Shown here one piece after another: positions 1 through 9,500 of a stretch of 64,000 nucleotides of DNA. Positions within the stretch are counted from its first letter, which is position 1. Every line of letters begins with the position of its first letter. The DNA is from Rattus norvegicus (taxonomy: Eukaryota; Chordata; Mammalia; Rodentia; Muridae), in NCBI RefSeq assembly GCF_036323735.1, contig NC_086032.1:49097335-49161334 (forward strand), given 5' to 3'. A program made the translations under genes and the position numbers. Below the pieces are notes generated by a model that saw only the letters and a list, made by a program, of their open reading frames with translations, ran no database searches and was not told the DNA's origin.

Positions 1-252
1 CATGCTTGTATGAGTTTGCTTTTCATATCGAGCAACATTTTAAGGAACGGAATCCAAGTATCATGAAGAATTGAGTAGATTCCCAATAGGATTCACATGT
101 AATAAGCTTGTTATTCAAGATAGAGCAACGTTTTAACGAACTGAAACACTGTTTCTTTGTGAATTCAGTTAGTTCCTAGTAGCCTGCTCTTGTAATATGT
201 GTACTTTTCAAGATTTATACAAATTTGGTGAGCCGAATCTGAGTAACATGGT
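1..252. repeat. Partial leading monomer (type 5, 369-bp lineage)
   Basis: The window opens inside subunit B of a monomer and runs through its C and D subunits. It carries the 1-bp deletion form TTTCATATCG at 21-30, plus CATGAAGAATTG and ATTCACATG. The same private combination is found in the monomer at 8762-9130, and nearly the same in the monomer at 13571-13939 (CATGATGAATTG there). All three are followed by a type 1 monomer. Confidence 0.95.
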
Positions 253-1071
253 GAATTCGGTTAATTCCCAATAGGCCGCAGTAGTAATAAGTGGACTGTT
301 CGGGATATAGAAAAATTTTCACGAATGGAATCAAAATTTCTAGGCGAATTCAGTGAGTTCCCAATGGGACATGCTTGTATGAGTTTGCTTTTCAATATCG
401 AGCAACATTTTAAGGAACGGAATCTAAGTATCATGGTGAATTGAATAGGTTCCCAATAGGATTCGCATGTAATAAGCTTGTTATTCAAGATAGAGCAACG
501 TTTTAACGAACTGAAACACTGTTTCTTTGTGAATTCAGTTAGTTCCTAGTAGCCTGCTCTTGTAATCTGTGTACTTTTAAAGATTTATAAAAATTTGGTC
601 AGCCGAATCTGAGTAACATGGTGAATTCGGTTAGTTCCCAATAGGCCGCAGTAGTAATAAGTGGACTGTTCGGGATATAGAAAAATTTTCACGAATGGAA
701 TCAAAATTTCTAGGCGAATTCAGTGAGTTCCCAATGGGACATGCTTGTATGAGTTTGCTTTTCAATATCGAGCAACATTTTAAGGAACGGAATCCAAGTA
801 TCATGATGAATTGAGTAGATTCCCAATAGGATTCGCATGTAATAAGCTTGTTATTCAAGATAGAGCAACGTTTAAACGAACTGAAAAACTGTTTCTTTGT
901 GAATTCAGTTAGTTCCTAGTAGCCTGCTCTTGTAATATGTGTACTTTTAAAGATTTATAAAAATTTGGTCAGCCGAATCTGAGTAACATGGTGAATTTGG
1001 TTAGTTCCCAATAGGCCGCAGTAGTAATAAGTGGACTGTTCGGGATATAGAAAAATTTTCACGAATGGAAT

Positions 1072-1078
1072 CAAATTT
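1072..1078. other. 1-bp deletion tag i (CAAATTT for CAAAATTT), monomer 3
   Basis: One A is missing from the AAAATTT tract of subunit A, giving a 369-bp monomer at 993-1361. The only other copy with this deletion is at 14759-14765 in the monomer at 14680-15048. Both monomers also have GCATGCAATAAGC in C and GCTGAATCTG in D, so the event happened once and was copied with its surroundings. Confidence 0.9.
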
Positions 1079-1361
1079 CTAGGCGAATTCAGTGAGTTCC
1101 CAATGGGACATGCTTGTATGAGTTTGCTTTTCAATATCGAGCAACATTTTAAGGAACGGAATCTAAGTATCATGGTGAATTGAATAGGTTCCCAATAGGA
1201 TTCGCATGCAATAAGCTTGTTATTCAAGATAGAGCAACGTTTTAACGAACTGAAACACTGTTTCTTTGTGAATTCAGTTAGTTCCTAGTAGCCTGCTCTT
1301 GTAATATGTGTACTTTTAAAGATTTATAAAAATTTGGTCAGCTGAATCTGAGTAACATGGT

Positions 1362-1731
1362 GAATTCGGTTAGTTCCCAATAGGCCGCAGTAGTAATAAG
1401 TGGACTGTTCGGGATATAGAAAAATTTTCACGAATGGAATCAAAATTTCTAGGCGAATTCAGTGAGTTCCCAATGGGACATGCTTGTATGAGTTTGCTTT
1501 TCAATATCGAGCAACATTTTAAGGAACGGAATCCAAGTATCATGGTGAATTGAGTAGATTCCCAATAGGATTCGCATGTAATAAGCTTGTTATTCAAGAT
1601 AGAGCAACGTTTAAACGAACTGAAACACTGTTTCTTTGTGAATTCAGTTAGTTCCTAGTAGCCTGCTCTTGTAATCTGTGTACTTTTAAAGATTTATAAA
1701 AATTTGGTCAGCCGAATCTGAGTAACATGGT
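1362..1731. repeat. Example of a type 2 monomer
   Basis: Shows the type 2 diagnostics: GGTTAGTTCCC in A, GGAATCCAAG in B, GTGAATTGAGTAGATTCC across the B-C joint, GTTTAAAC in C, and ATCTGTGTACTTTTAAAG in D. Type 2 often sits next to type 1 and type 3 in three-monomer repeats. Confidence 0.85.
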
Positions 1732-1739
1732 GAATTCGG
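1712..1739. repeat. Short inverted repeat across the D-A joint
   Basis: CCGAAT (1712-1717) and ATTCGG (1734-1739) are perfect reverse complements separated by 16 bp. The pair recurs in nearly every monomer, with occasional losses such as CTGAAT at 1342. It could form a weak stem, or it may simply reflect the GAATTC-rich subunit ends. No function is claimed. Confidence 0.4.
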
Positions 1740-1824
1740 TTAATTCCCAATAGGCCGCAGTAGTAATAAGTGGACTGTTCGGGATATAGAAAAATTTTCA
1801 CGAATGGAATCAAAATTTCTAGGC
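1732..1824. repeat. Subunit A of the monomer (93 bp)
   Basis: Opens GAATTCGGTTA, then TTCCCAATAGG and TAATAAG, and ends GGAATCAAAATTTCTAGGC. By ungapped eye count it matches subunit C at 58 of 93 positions. It holds two A/T tracts, AAAAATTTT and AAAATTT, whose A-to-T junctions are 21 bp apart. Main variable sites across the array are position 12 (A in type 1, otherwise mostly G), AATAAGTGG/AATAGGTGG/AATATGTGG, GGATATAG/GGATGTAG and CGAATGG/CGATTGG/CGAACGG. Confidence 0.9.
1790..1818. other. Phased A/T tracts in subunit A (possible intrinsic bend)
   Basis: AAAAATTTT and AAAATTT in subunit A have A-to-T junctions 21 bp apart, two helical turns. A further A-tract, AAATTT or AAAAATTT, lies at the same internal offset (about position 63) of subunit D. 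Phased A-tracts are known to curve DNA; curvature of this satellite is inferred, not shown. Confidence 0.4.
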
Positions 1825-1916
1825 GAATTCAGTGAGTTCCCAATGGGACATGCTTGTATGAGTTTGCTTTTCAATATCGAGCAACATTTTAAGGAACGGA
1901 ATCTAAGTATCATGGT
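1825..1916. repeat. Subunit B of the monomer (92 bp)
   Basis: Opens GAATTCAGTGAGTTCCCAAT and ends GGAATCTAAGTATCATGGT. It matches subunit D at 54 of 92 positions without gaps, best at both ends. Variable sites are GCAACATT/GCAATATT, GGAATCT/GGAATCC and CATGGT/CATGGC/CATTGT/CATTGC. The stretch around TTTTCAATATCGAG also holds the recurrent 1-bp deletion of type 5 monomers. Confidence 0.9.
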
Positions 1917-2009
1917 GAATTGAATAGGTTCCCAATAGGATTCGCATGTAATAAGCTTGTTATTCAAGATAGAGCAACGTTTTAACGAACTGAAACACTG
2001 TTTCTTTGT
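1917..2009. repeat. Subunit C of the monomer (93 bp)
   Basis: Opens GAATTG rather than GAATTC, so the EcoRI site of the other subunits is missing. It carries TTCCCAATAGG and TAATAAG at the same offsets as A, and a HindIII site. From CCCAATAGG to AGAGCAACG it is almost unchanged across the array, with a few private substitutions. Its main variable site is ACGTTTTAACG against ACGTTTAAACG; the latter creates a PmeI site (GTTTAAAC), mostly in type 2. Confidence 0.9.
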
Positions 2010-2101
2010 GAATTCAGTTAGTTCCTAGTAGCCTGCTCTTGTAATCTGTGTACTTTTAAAGATTTAAAAAAATTTGGTCAGCCGAATCTGAGTAACATGG
2101 T
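2010..2101. repeat. Subunit D of the monomer (92 bp)
   Basis: Opens GAATTCAGTTAGTTCCTAGT and ends CGAATCTGAGTAACATGGT. It is the most variable subunit, with linked alternatives ATATG/ATCTG, CTTTTCAAG/CTTTTAAAG, TATAAAAA/TATACAAA and GGTCAGCC/GGTGAGCC. These D haplotypes are partly uncoupled from the A-C type of the same monomer, which points to exchange inside monomers. Confidence 0.9.
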
Positions 2102-2841
2102 GAATTCGGTTAGTTCCCAATAGGCCGCAGTAGTAATAAGTGGACTGTTCGGGATATAGAAAAATTTTCACGATTGGAATCAAAATTTCTAGGCGAATTC
2201 AGTGAGTTCCCAATGGGACATGCTTGTATGAGTTTGCTTTTCAATATCGAGCAACATTTTAAGGAACGGAATCCAAGTATCATGGCGAATTGAGTTGTTT
2301 CCCAATAGGATTCGCATGTAATAAGCTTGTTATTCAAGATAGAGCAACGTTTTAACGAACTGAAACACTGTTTCTTTGTGAATTCAGTTAGTTCCTAGTA
2401 GCCTGCTCTTGTAATATGTGTACTTTTCAAGATTTATAAAAATTTGGTCAGCCGAATCTGAGTAACATGGTGAATTCGGTTAGTTCCCAATAGGCCGCAG
2501 TAGTAATAAGTGGACTGTTCGGGATGTAGAAAAATTTTCACGAATGGAATCAAAATTTCTAGGCGAATTCAGTGAGTTCCCAATGGGACATGCTTGTATG
2601 AGTTTGCTTTTCAATATCGAGCAATATTTTAAGGAACGGAATCCAAGTATCATTGCGAATTGAGTAGATTCCCAATAGGATTCGCATGTAATAAGCTTGT
2701 TATTCAAGATAGAGCAACGTTTTAACGAACTGAAACACTGTTTCTTTGTGAATTCAGTTAGTTCCTAGTAGCCTGCTCTTGTAATATGTGTACTTTTCAA
2801 GATTTATACAAATTTGGTGAGCCGAATCTGAGTAACATGGT

Positions 2842-4691
2842 GAATTCGGTTAGTTCCCAATAGGCCGCAGTAGTAATAAGTGGACTGTTCGGGATATAGA
2901 AAAATTTTCACGATTGGAATCAAAATTTCTAGGCGAATTCAGTGAGTTCCCAATGGGACATGCTTGTATGAGTTTGCTTTTCAATATCGAGCAACATTTT
3001 AAGGAACGGAATCCAAGTATCATGGCGAATTGAGTTGGTTCCCAATAGCATTCGCATGTAATAAGCTTGTTATTCAAGATAGAGCAACGTTTTAACGAAC
3101 TGAAACACTGTTTCTTTGTGAATTCAGTTAGTTCCTAGTAGCCTGCTCTTGTAATATGTGTACTTTTCAAGATTTATAAAAATTTGGTCAGCCGAATCTG
3201 AGTAACATGGTGAATTCGGTTAGTTCCCAATAGGCCGCAGTAGTAATAAGTGGACTGTTCGGGATGTAGAAAAATTTTCACGAATGGAATCAAAATTTCT
3301 ATGCGAATTCAGTGAGTTCCCAATGGGACATGCTTGTATGAGTTTGCTTTTCAATATCGAGCAATATTTTAAGGAACGGAATCCAAGTATCATTGCGAAT
3401 TGAGTAGATTCCCAATAGGATTCGCATGTAATAAGCTTGTTATTCAAGATAGAGCAACGTTTTAACGAACTGAAACACTGTTTCTTTGTGAATTCAGTTA
3501 GTTCCTAGTAGCCTGCTCTTGTAATATGTGTACTTTTCAAGATTTATACAAATTTGGTGAGCCGAATCTGAGTAACATGGTGAATTCGGTTAATTCCCAA
3601 TAGGCCGCAGTAGTAATAAGTGGACTGTTCGGGATATAGAAAAATTTTCACGAATGGAATCAAAATTTCTAGGCGAATTCAGTGAGTTCCCAATGGGACA
3701 TGCTTGTATGAGTATGCTTTTCAATATCGAGCAACATTTTAAGGAACGGAATCCAAGTATCATGGCGAATTGAGTAGGTTCCCAATAGGATTCGCATGTG
3801 ATAAGCTTGTTATTCAAGATAGAGCAACGTTTTAACGAACTGAAACACTGTTTCTTTGTGAATTCAGTTAGTTCCTAGTAGCCTGCTCTTGTAATATGTG
3901 TACTTTTCAAGATTTATAAAAATTTGGTCAGCCGAATCTTAGTAACATGGTGAATTCAGTTAGTTCCCAATAGGCCGCAGTAGTAATAAGTGGACTGTTC
4001 GGGATGTAGAAAAATTTTCACGAATGGAATCAAAATTTCTAGGCGAATTCAGTGAGTTCCCAATGGGACATGCTTGTATGAGTTTGCTTTTCAATATCGA
4101 GCAACATTTTAAGGAACGGAATCCAAGTATCATTGCGAATTGAGTAGGTTCCCAATAGGATTCGCATGTAATAAGCTTGTTATTCAAGATAGAGCAACGT
4201 TTTAACGAACTGAAACACTGTTTCTTTGTGAATTCAGTTAGTTCCTAGTAGCCTGCTCTTGTAATATGTGTACTTTTCAAGATTTATACAAATTTGGTGA
4301 GCCGAATCTCAGTAACATGGTGAATTCGGTTAATTCCCAATAGGCCGCAGTAGTAATAAGTGGACTGTTCGGGATGTAGAAAAATTTTCACGAATGGAAT
4401 CAAAATTTCTAGGCGAATTCAGTGAGTTCCCAATGGGACATGCTTGTATGAGTTTGCTTTTCAATATCGAGCAACATTTTAAGGAACGGAATCTAAGTAT
4501 CATGGTGAATTGAATAGGTTCCCAATAGGATTCGCATGTAATAAGCTTGTTATTCAAGATAGAGCAACGTTTTAACGAACTGAAACACTTTTTCTTTGTG
4601 AATTCAGTTAGTTCCTAGTAGCCTGCTCTTGTAATATGTGTACTTTTCAAGATTTATACAAATTTGGTGAGCCGAATCTGAGTAACATGGT
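2842..4691. repeat. Five-monomer block related to the next six monomers
   Basis: Monomers 8-12 run type 3, type 4, hybrid, type 3, type 1. They match monomers 13-18 (4692-6911), but with one monomer fewer. The first part aligns at an offset of 1850 bp and the last part at 2220 bp. The change of offset falls inside monomer 10 (3582-3951). Shared rare markers are GAGTATGCTTTT, CATGTGATAAGC, CGAATCTTAG, CGAATCTCAG and CACTTTTTCTTTG. Confidence 0.75.
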
Positions 4692-5061
4692 GAATTCGGT
4701 TAGTTCCCAATAGGCCGCAGTAGTAATAAGTGGACTGTTCGGGATATAGAAAAATTTTCACGATTGGAATCAAAATTTCTAGGCGAATTCAGTGAGTTCC
4801 CAATGGGACATGCTTGTATGAGTTTGCTTTTCAATATCGAGCAACATTTTAAGGAACGGAATCCAAGTATCATGGCGAATTGAGTTGGTTCCCAATAGGA
4901 TTCGCATGTAATAAGCTTGTTATTCAAGATAGAGCAACGTTTTAACGAACTGAAACACTGTTTCTTTGTGAATTCAGTTAGTTCCTAGTAGCCTGCTCTT
5001 GTAATCTGTGTACTTTTCAAGATTTATAAAAATTTGGTCAGCCGAATCTGAGTAACATGGT
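4692..5061. repeat. Example of a type 3 monomer
   Basis: Type 3 diagnostics here are CACGATTGGAATC in A, CATGGCGAATTGAG at the B-C joint followed by TTGGTTCCC, and GTTTTAAC in C. Elsewhere type 3 copies have GTAGGTTCCC instead, and a subset carry GATTTTGC in B (for example at 12091, 17639, 18749, 41689). Confidence 0.85.
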
Positions 5062-6911
5062 GAATTCGGTTAGTTCCCAATAGGCCGCAGTAGTAATAAG
5101 TGGACTGTTCGGGATGTAGAAAAATTTTCACGAATGGAATCAAAATTTCTAGGCGAATTCAGTGAGTTCCCAATGGGACATGCTTGTATGAGTTTGCTTT
5201 TCAATATCGAGCAATATTTTAAGGAACGGAATCCAAGTATCATTGCGAATTGAGTAGATTCCCAATAGGATTCGCATGTAATAAGCTTGTTATTCAAGAT
5301 AGAGCAACGTTTTAACGAACTGAAACACTGTTTCTTTGTGAATTCAGTTAGTTCCTAGTAGCCTGCTCTTGTAATATGTGTACTTTTCAAGATTTATACA
5401 AATTTGGTGAGCCGAATCTGAGTAACATGGTGAATTCGGTTAATTCCCAATAGGCCGCAGTAGTAATAAGTGGACTGTTCGGGATATAGAAAAATTTTCA
5501 CGAATGGAATCAAAATTTCTAGGCGAATTCAGTGAGTTCCCAATGGGACATGCTTGTATGAGTATGCTTTTCAATATCGAGCAACATTTTAAGGAACGGA
5601 ATCCAAGTATCATGGTGAATTGAGTAGATTCCCAATAGGATTCGCATGTAATAAGCTTGTTATTCAAGATAGAGCAACGTTTAAACGAACTGAAACACTG
5701 TTTCTTTGTGAATTCAGTTAGTTCCTAGTAGCCTGCTCTTGTAATCTGTGTACTTTTAAAGATTTATAAAAATTTGGTCAGCCGAATCTGAGTAACATGG
5801 TGAATTCGGTTAGTTCCCAATAGGCCGCAGTAGTAATAAGTGGACTGTTCGGGATATAGAAAAATTTTCACGATTAGAATCAAAATTTCTAGGCGAATTC
5901 AGTGAGTTCCCAATGGGACATGCTTGTATGAGTTTGCTTTTCAATATCGAGCAACATTTTAAGGAACGGAATCCAAGTATAATGGCGAATTGAGTAGGTT
6001 CCCAATAGGATTCGCATGTGATAAGCTTGTTATTCAAGATAGAGCAACGTTTTAACGAACTGAAACACTGTTTCTTTGTGAATTCAGTTAGTTCCTAGTA
6101 GCCTGCTCTTGTAATATGTGTACTTTTCAAGATTTATACAAATTTGGTCAGCCGAATCTTAGTAACATGGGGAATTCGGTTAGTTCCCAATAGGCCGCAG
6201 TAGTAATAAGTGGACTGTTCGGGATGTAGAAAAATTTTCACGAATGGAATCAAAATTTCTAGGCGAATTCAGTGAGTTCCCAATTGGACATGCTTGTATG
6301 AGTTTGCTTTTCAATATCGAGCAACATTTTAAGGAACGGAATCCAAGTATCATTGCGAATTGAGTAGGTTCCCAATAGGATTCGCATGTAATAAGCTTGT
6401 TATTCAAGATAGAGCAACGTTTTAACGAACTGAAACACTGTTTCTTTGTGAATTCAGTTAGTTCCTAGTAGCCTGCTCTTGTAATATGTGTACTTTTCAA
6501 GATTTATACAAATTTGGTGAGCCGAATCTCAGTAACATGGTGAATTCGGTTAATTCCCAATAGGCCGCAGTAGTAATAAGTGGACTGTTCGGGATATAGA
6601 AAAATTTTCACGAATGGAATCAAAATTTCTAGGCGAATTCAGTGAGTTCCCAATGGGACATGCTTGTATGAGTTTGCTTTTCAATATCGAGCAACATTTT
6701 AAGGAACGGAATCTAAGTATCATGGTGAATTGAATAGGTTCCCAATAGGATTCGCATGTAATAAGCTTGTTATTCAAGATAGAGCAACGTTTTAACGAAC
6801 TGAAACACTTTTTCTTTGTGAATTCAGTTAGTTCCTAGTAGCCTGCTCTTGTAATATGTGTACTTTTAAAGATTTATAAAAATTTGGTCAGCCGAATCTG
6901 AGTAACATGGT
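4692..6911. repeat. Six-monomer block (expanded partner of 2842-4691)
   Basis: Monomers 13-18. Monomer 15 starts like monomer 10 (TTAATTCCC, GAGTATGC) and ends as type 2. Monomer 16 ends like monomer 10 (CATGTGATAAGC). Monomers 17 and 18 keep the markers CGAATCTTAG and CGAATCTCAG just upstream. The last three monomers also begin the larger 10-monomer repeat that returns at 9501. Confidence 0.75.
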
Positions 6912-8391
6912 GAATTCGGTTAGTTCCCAATAGGCCGCAGTAGTAATAGGTGGACTGTTCGGGATATAGAAAAATTTTCACGAATGGAATCAAAATTTCT
7001 AGGCGAATTCAGTGAGTTCCCAATGGGACATGCTTCTATGAGTTTGCTTTTCAATATCGAGCAACATTATAAGAAACGGAATCCAAGTATCATGGTGAAT
7101 TGAGTAGATTCCCAATAGGATTCGCATGTAATAAGCTTGTTATTCAAGATAGAGCAACGTTTAAACGAACTGAAACACTGTTTCTCTGTGAATTCAGTTA
7201 GTTCCTAGTAACCTGCTCTTGTAATCTGTGTACTTTTAAAGATTTATAAAAATTTGGTCAGCCGAATCTGAGTAACATGGTGAATTCGGTTAGTTCCCAA
7301 TAGGCCGCAGTAGTAATAAGTGGACTGTTCGGGATATAGAAAAATTTTCACGATTGGAATCAAAATTTCTAGGCGAATTCAGTGAGTTCCCAATGGGACA
7401 TGCTTGTATGAGTTTGCTTTTCAATATCGAGCAATATTTTAAGGAACGGAATCCAAGTATCATGGCGAATTGAGTAGATTCCCAATAGGATTCGCATGTA
7501 ATAAGCTTGTTATTCAAGATAGAGCAACGTTTAAACGTACTGAAACACTGTTTCTTTGTGAATTCAGTTAGTTCCTAGTAGCCTGCTCTTGTAATCTGTG
7601 TACTTTTAAAGATTTATAAAAATTTGGTGAGCCGAATCTGAGTAACATGGTGAATTCGGTTAATTCCCAATAGGCCGCAGTAGTAATAAGTGGACTGTTC
7701 GGGATATAGAAAAATTTTCACGAATGGAATCAAAATTTCTAGGCGAATTCAGTGAGTTCCCAATGGGACATGCTTGTATGAGTTTGCTTTTCAATATCGA
7801 GCAACATTATAAGGAACGGAATCTAAGTATCATGGTGAATTGAATAGGTTCCCAATAGGATTCGCATGTAATAAGCTTGTTATTCAAGATAGAGCAACGT
7901 TTTAACGAACTGAAACACTGTTTCTTCGTGAATTCAGTTAGTTCCTAGTAGCCTGCTCTTGTAATATGTGTACTTTTAAAGATTTATAAAAATTTGGTGA
8001 GCCGAATCTGAGTAACATGGTGAATTCGGTTAGTTCCCAATAGGCCGCAGTAGTAATAAGTGGACTGTTCGGGATATAGAAAAATTTTCACGAATGGAAT
8101 CAAAATTTCTAGGCGAATTCAGTGAGTTCCCAATGGGACATGCTTTTATGAGTTTGCTTTTCAATATCGAGCAACATTTTAAGGAACGGAATCCAAGTAT
8201 GATGGTGAATTGAGTAGATTCCCAATAGGATTCGCATGTAATAAGCTTGTTATTCAAGATAGAGCAACGTTTAAACGAACTGAAACACTGTTTCTTTGTG
8301 AATTCAGTTAGTTCCTAGTAGCCTGCTCTTGTAATCTGTGTACTTTTAAAGATTTATAAAAATTTGGTCAGCCGAATCTGAGTAACATGGT

Positions 8392-8761
8392 GAATTCGGT
8401 TAGTTCCCAATAGGCCGCAGTAGTAATAAGTGGACTGTTCGGGATATAGAAAAATTTTCACGATTGGAATCAAAATTTCTAGGCGAATTCAGTGAGTTCC
8501 CAATGGGACATGCTTGTATGATTTTGCTTTTCAATATCGAGCAATATTTTAAGGAACGGAATCCAAGTATCATTGCGAATTGAGTAGGTTCCCAATAGGA
8601 TTCGCATGTAATAAGCTTGTTATTCAAGATAGAGCAACGTTTTAACGAACTGAAACACTGTTTCTTTGTGAATTCAGTTAGTTCCTAGTAGGCTGCTCTT
8701 GTAATATGTGTACTTTTAAAGATTTATAAAAATTTGGTGAGCCGAATCTGAGAAACATGGT
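8392..8761. repeat. Hybrid monomer 23 (left part of 33, right part of 36)
   Basis: The left part has CGATTGG and GATTTTGC, as in the monomer at 12091. From GCAATATTTT onward it follows the monomer at 13201, including the rare GTAGGCTGCTC and GAGAAACATGG. The switch lies between 8522 and 8545. One base disagrees with the 36-like parent (CATTGCG for CATGGCG). Confidence 0.8.
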
Positions 8762-8901
8762 GAATTCGGTTAATTCCCAATAGGCCGCAGTAGTAATAAG
8801 TGGACTGTTCGGGATGTAGAAAAATTTTCACGAATGGAATCAAAATTTCTAGGCGAATTCAGTGAGTTCCCAATGGGACATGCTTGTATGAGTTTGCTTT
8901 T

Positions 8902-8908
8902 CATATCG
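8902..8908. other. 1-bp deletion tag ii (TTTCATATCG for TTTCAATATCG), type 5
   Basis: One A is missing in subunit B. Seven copies are visible: near 24 (partial monomer), 8902, 13711, 46269, 51079, 52188 and 58106. The first three share ATTCACATG in C. The last four share CCCTATAGG in A, GAGTTTTCTTTTC in B and TTTTGTGAGCC just upstream. They form two sublineages of one event, or two separate events at the same place. Confidence 0.9.
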
Positions 8909-9500
8909 AGCAACATTTTAAGGAACGGAATCCAAGTATCATGAAGAATTGAGTAGATTCCCAATAGGATTCACATGTAATAAGCTTGTTATTCAAGATA
9001 GAGCAACGTTTTAACGAACTGAAACACTGTTTCTTTGTGAATTCAGTTAGTTCCTAGTAGCCTGCTCTTGTAATATGTGTACTTTTCAAGATTTATACAA
9101 ATTTGGTGAGCCGAATCTGAGTAACATGGTGAATTCGGTTAATTCCCAATAGGCCGCAGTAGTAATAAGTGGACTGTTCGGGATATAGAAAAATTTTCAC
9201 GAATGGAATCAAAATTTCTAGGCGAATTCAGTGAGTTCCCAATGGGACATGCTTGTATGAGTTTGCTTTTCAATATCGAGCAACATTTTAAGGAACGGAA
9301 TCTAAGTATCATGGTGAATTGAATAGGTTCCCAATAGGATTCGCATGTAATAAGCTTGTTATTCAAGATAGAGCAACGTTTTAACGAACTGAAACACTGT
9401 TTCTTTGTGAATTCAGTTAGTTCCTAGTAGCCTGCTCTTGTAATCTGTGTACTTTTAAAGATTTATAAAAATTTGGTCAGCCGAATCTGAGTAACATGGT

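Larger units (their letters stand above)
1732..2101. repeat. Reference 370-bp monomer (type 1) with four ~92-bp subunits
   Basis: Used here as the reference unit. Subunit starts are marked by GAATTC at 1732, 1825 and 2010 and by GAATTG at 1917, giving lengths of 93, 92, 93 and 92 bp. Type 1 diagnostics are TTAATTCCC near the start of A, GGAATCTAAG late in B and GAATTGAATAGG opening C. Its D subunit has a private extra A in the TTTAAAAAAATTT tract, shared with the monomers at 15419 and 16529, so those three are close relatives. HindIII (AAGCTT) occurs once, in C. Confidence 0.95.
253..2471. repeat. Six-monomer block, duplicated at 13940-16158
   Basis: Monomers 1-6 (types 1-2-1-2-1-3). The block returns 13,687 bp downstream in the same order and with the same rare markers: CATGATGAATTG and CTGAAAAACTG in monomer 2, deletion tag i in monomer 3, GCTGAATCTG after it, and TTTAAAAAAATTT after monomer 5. 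The similarity extends left to the window edge (1 pairs with 13688), so the true duplication may begin outside the window. Confidence 0.85.
5802..9500. repeat. Ten-monomer HOR, copy 1 (3699 bp)
   Basis: Monomers 16-25. The first eight correspond one-to-one to monomers 26-33 at an offset of 3699 bp, with shared rare markers: AAGTATAATGG, GGGGAATTCGG, GCTTCTATGAG, TTCTCTGTG, AACGTACTG, CATTATAAGG, GCTTTTATGAG and GATTTTGC. The eighth monomer (8392-8761) is a hybrid, and is followed by a type 5 and a type 1 monomer. Confidence 0.85.

Noticed and set aside
947..1227. A 90-codon open frame, also at 14642-14914
   Set aside because: It is the same shadow frame shifted by the 1-bp deletion in subunit A, not a separate gene.
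1733..1749. CENP-B box-like sequence at ATTCGGTTAATTCCC in type 1 monomers
   Set aside because: It keeps TTCG and the central A of the NTTCGNNNNANNCGGGN motif but has CCCA instead of CGGG. Only about six of nine key positions match, and non-type-1 monomers lose the central A too.
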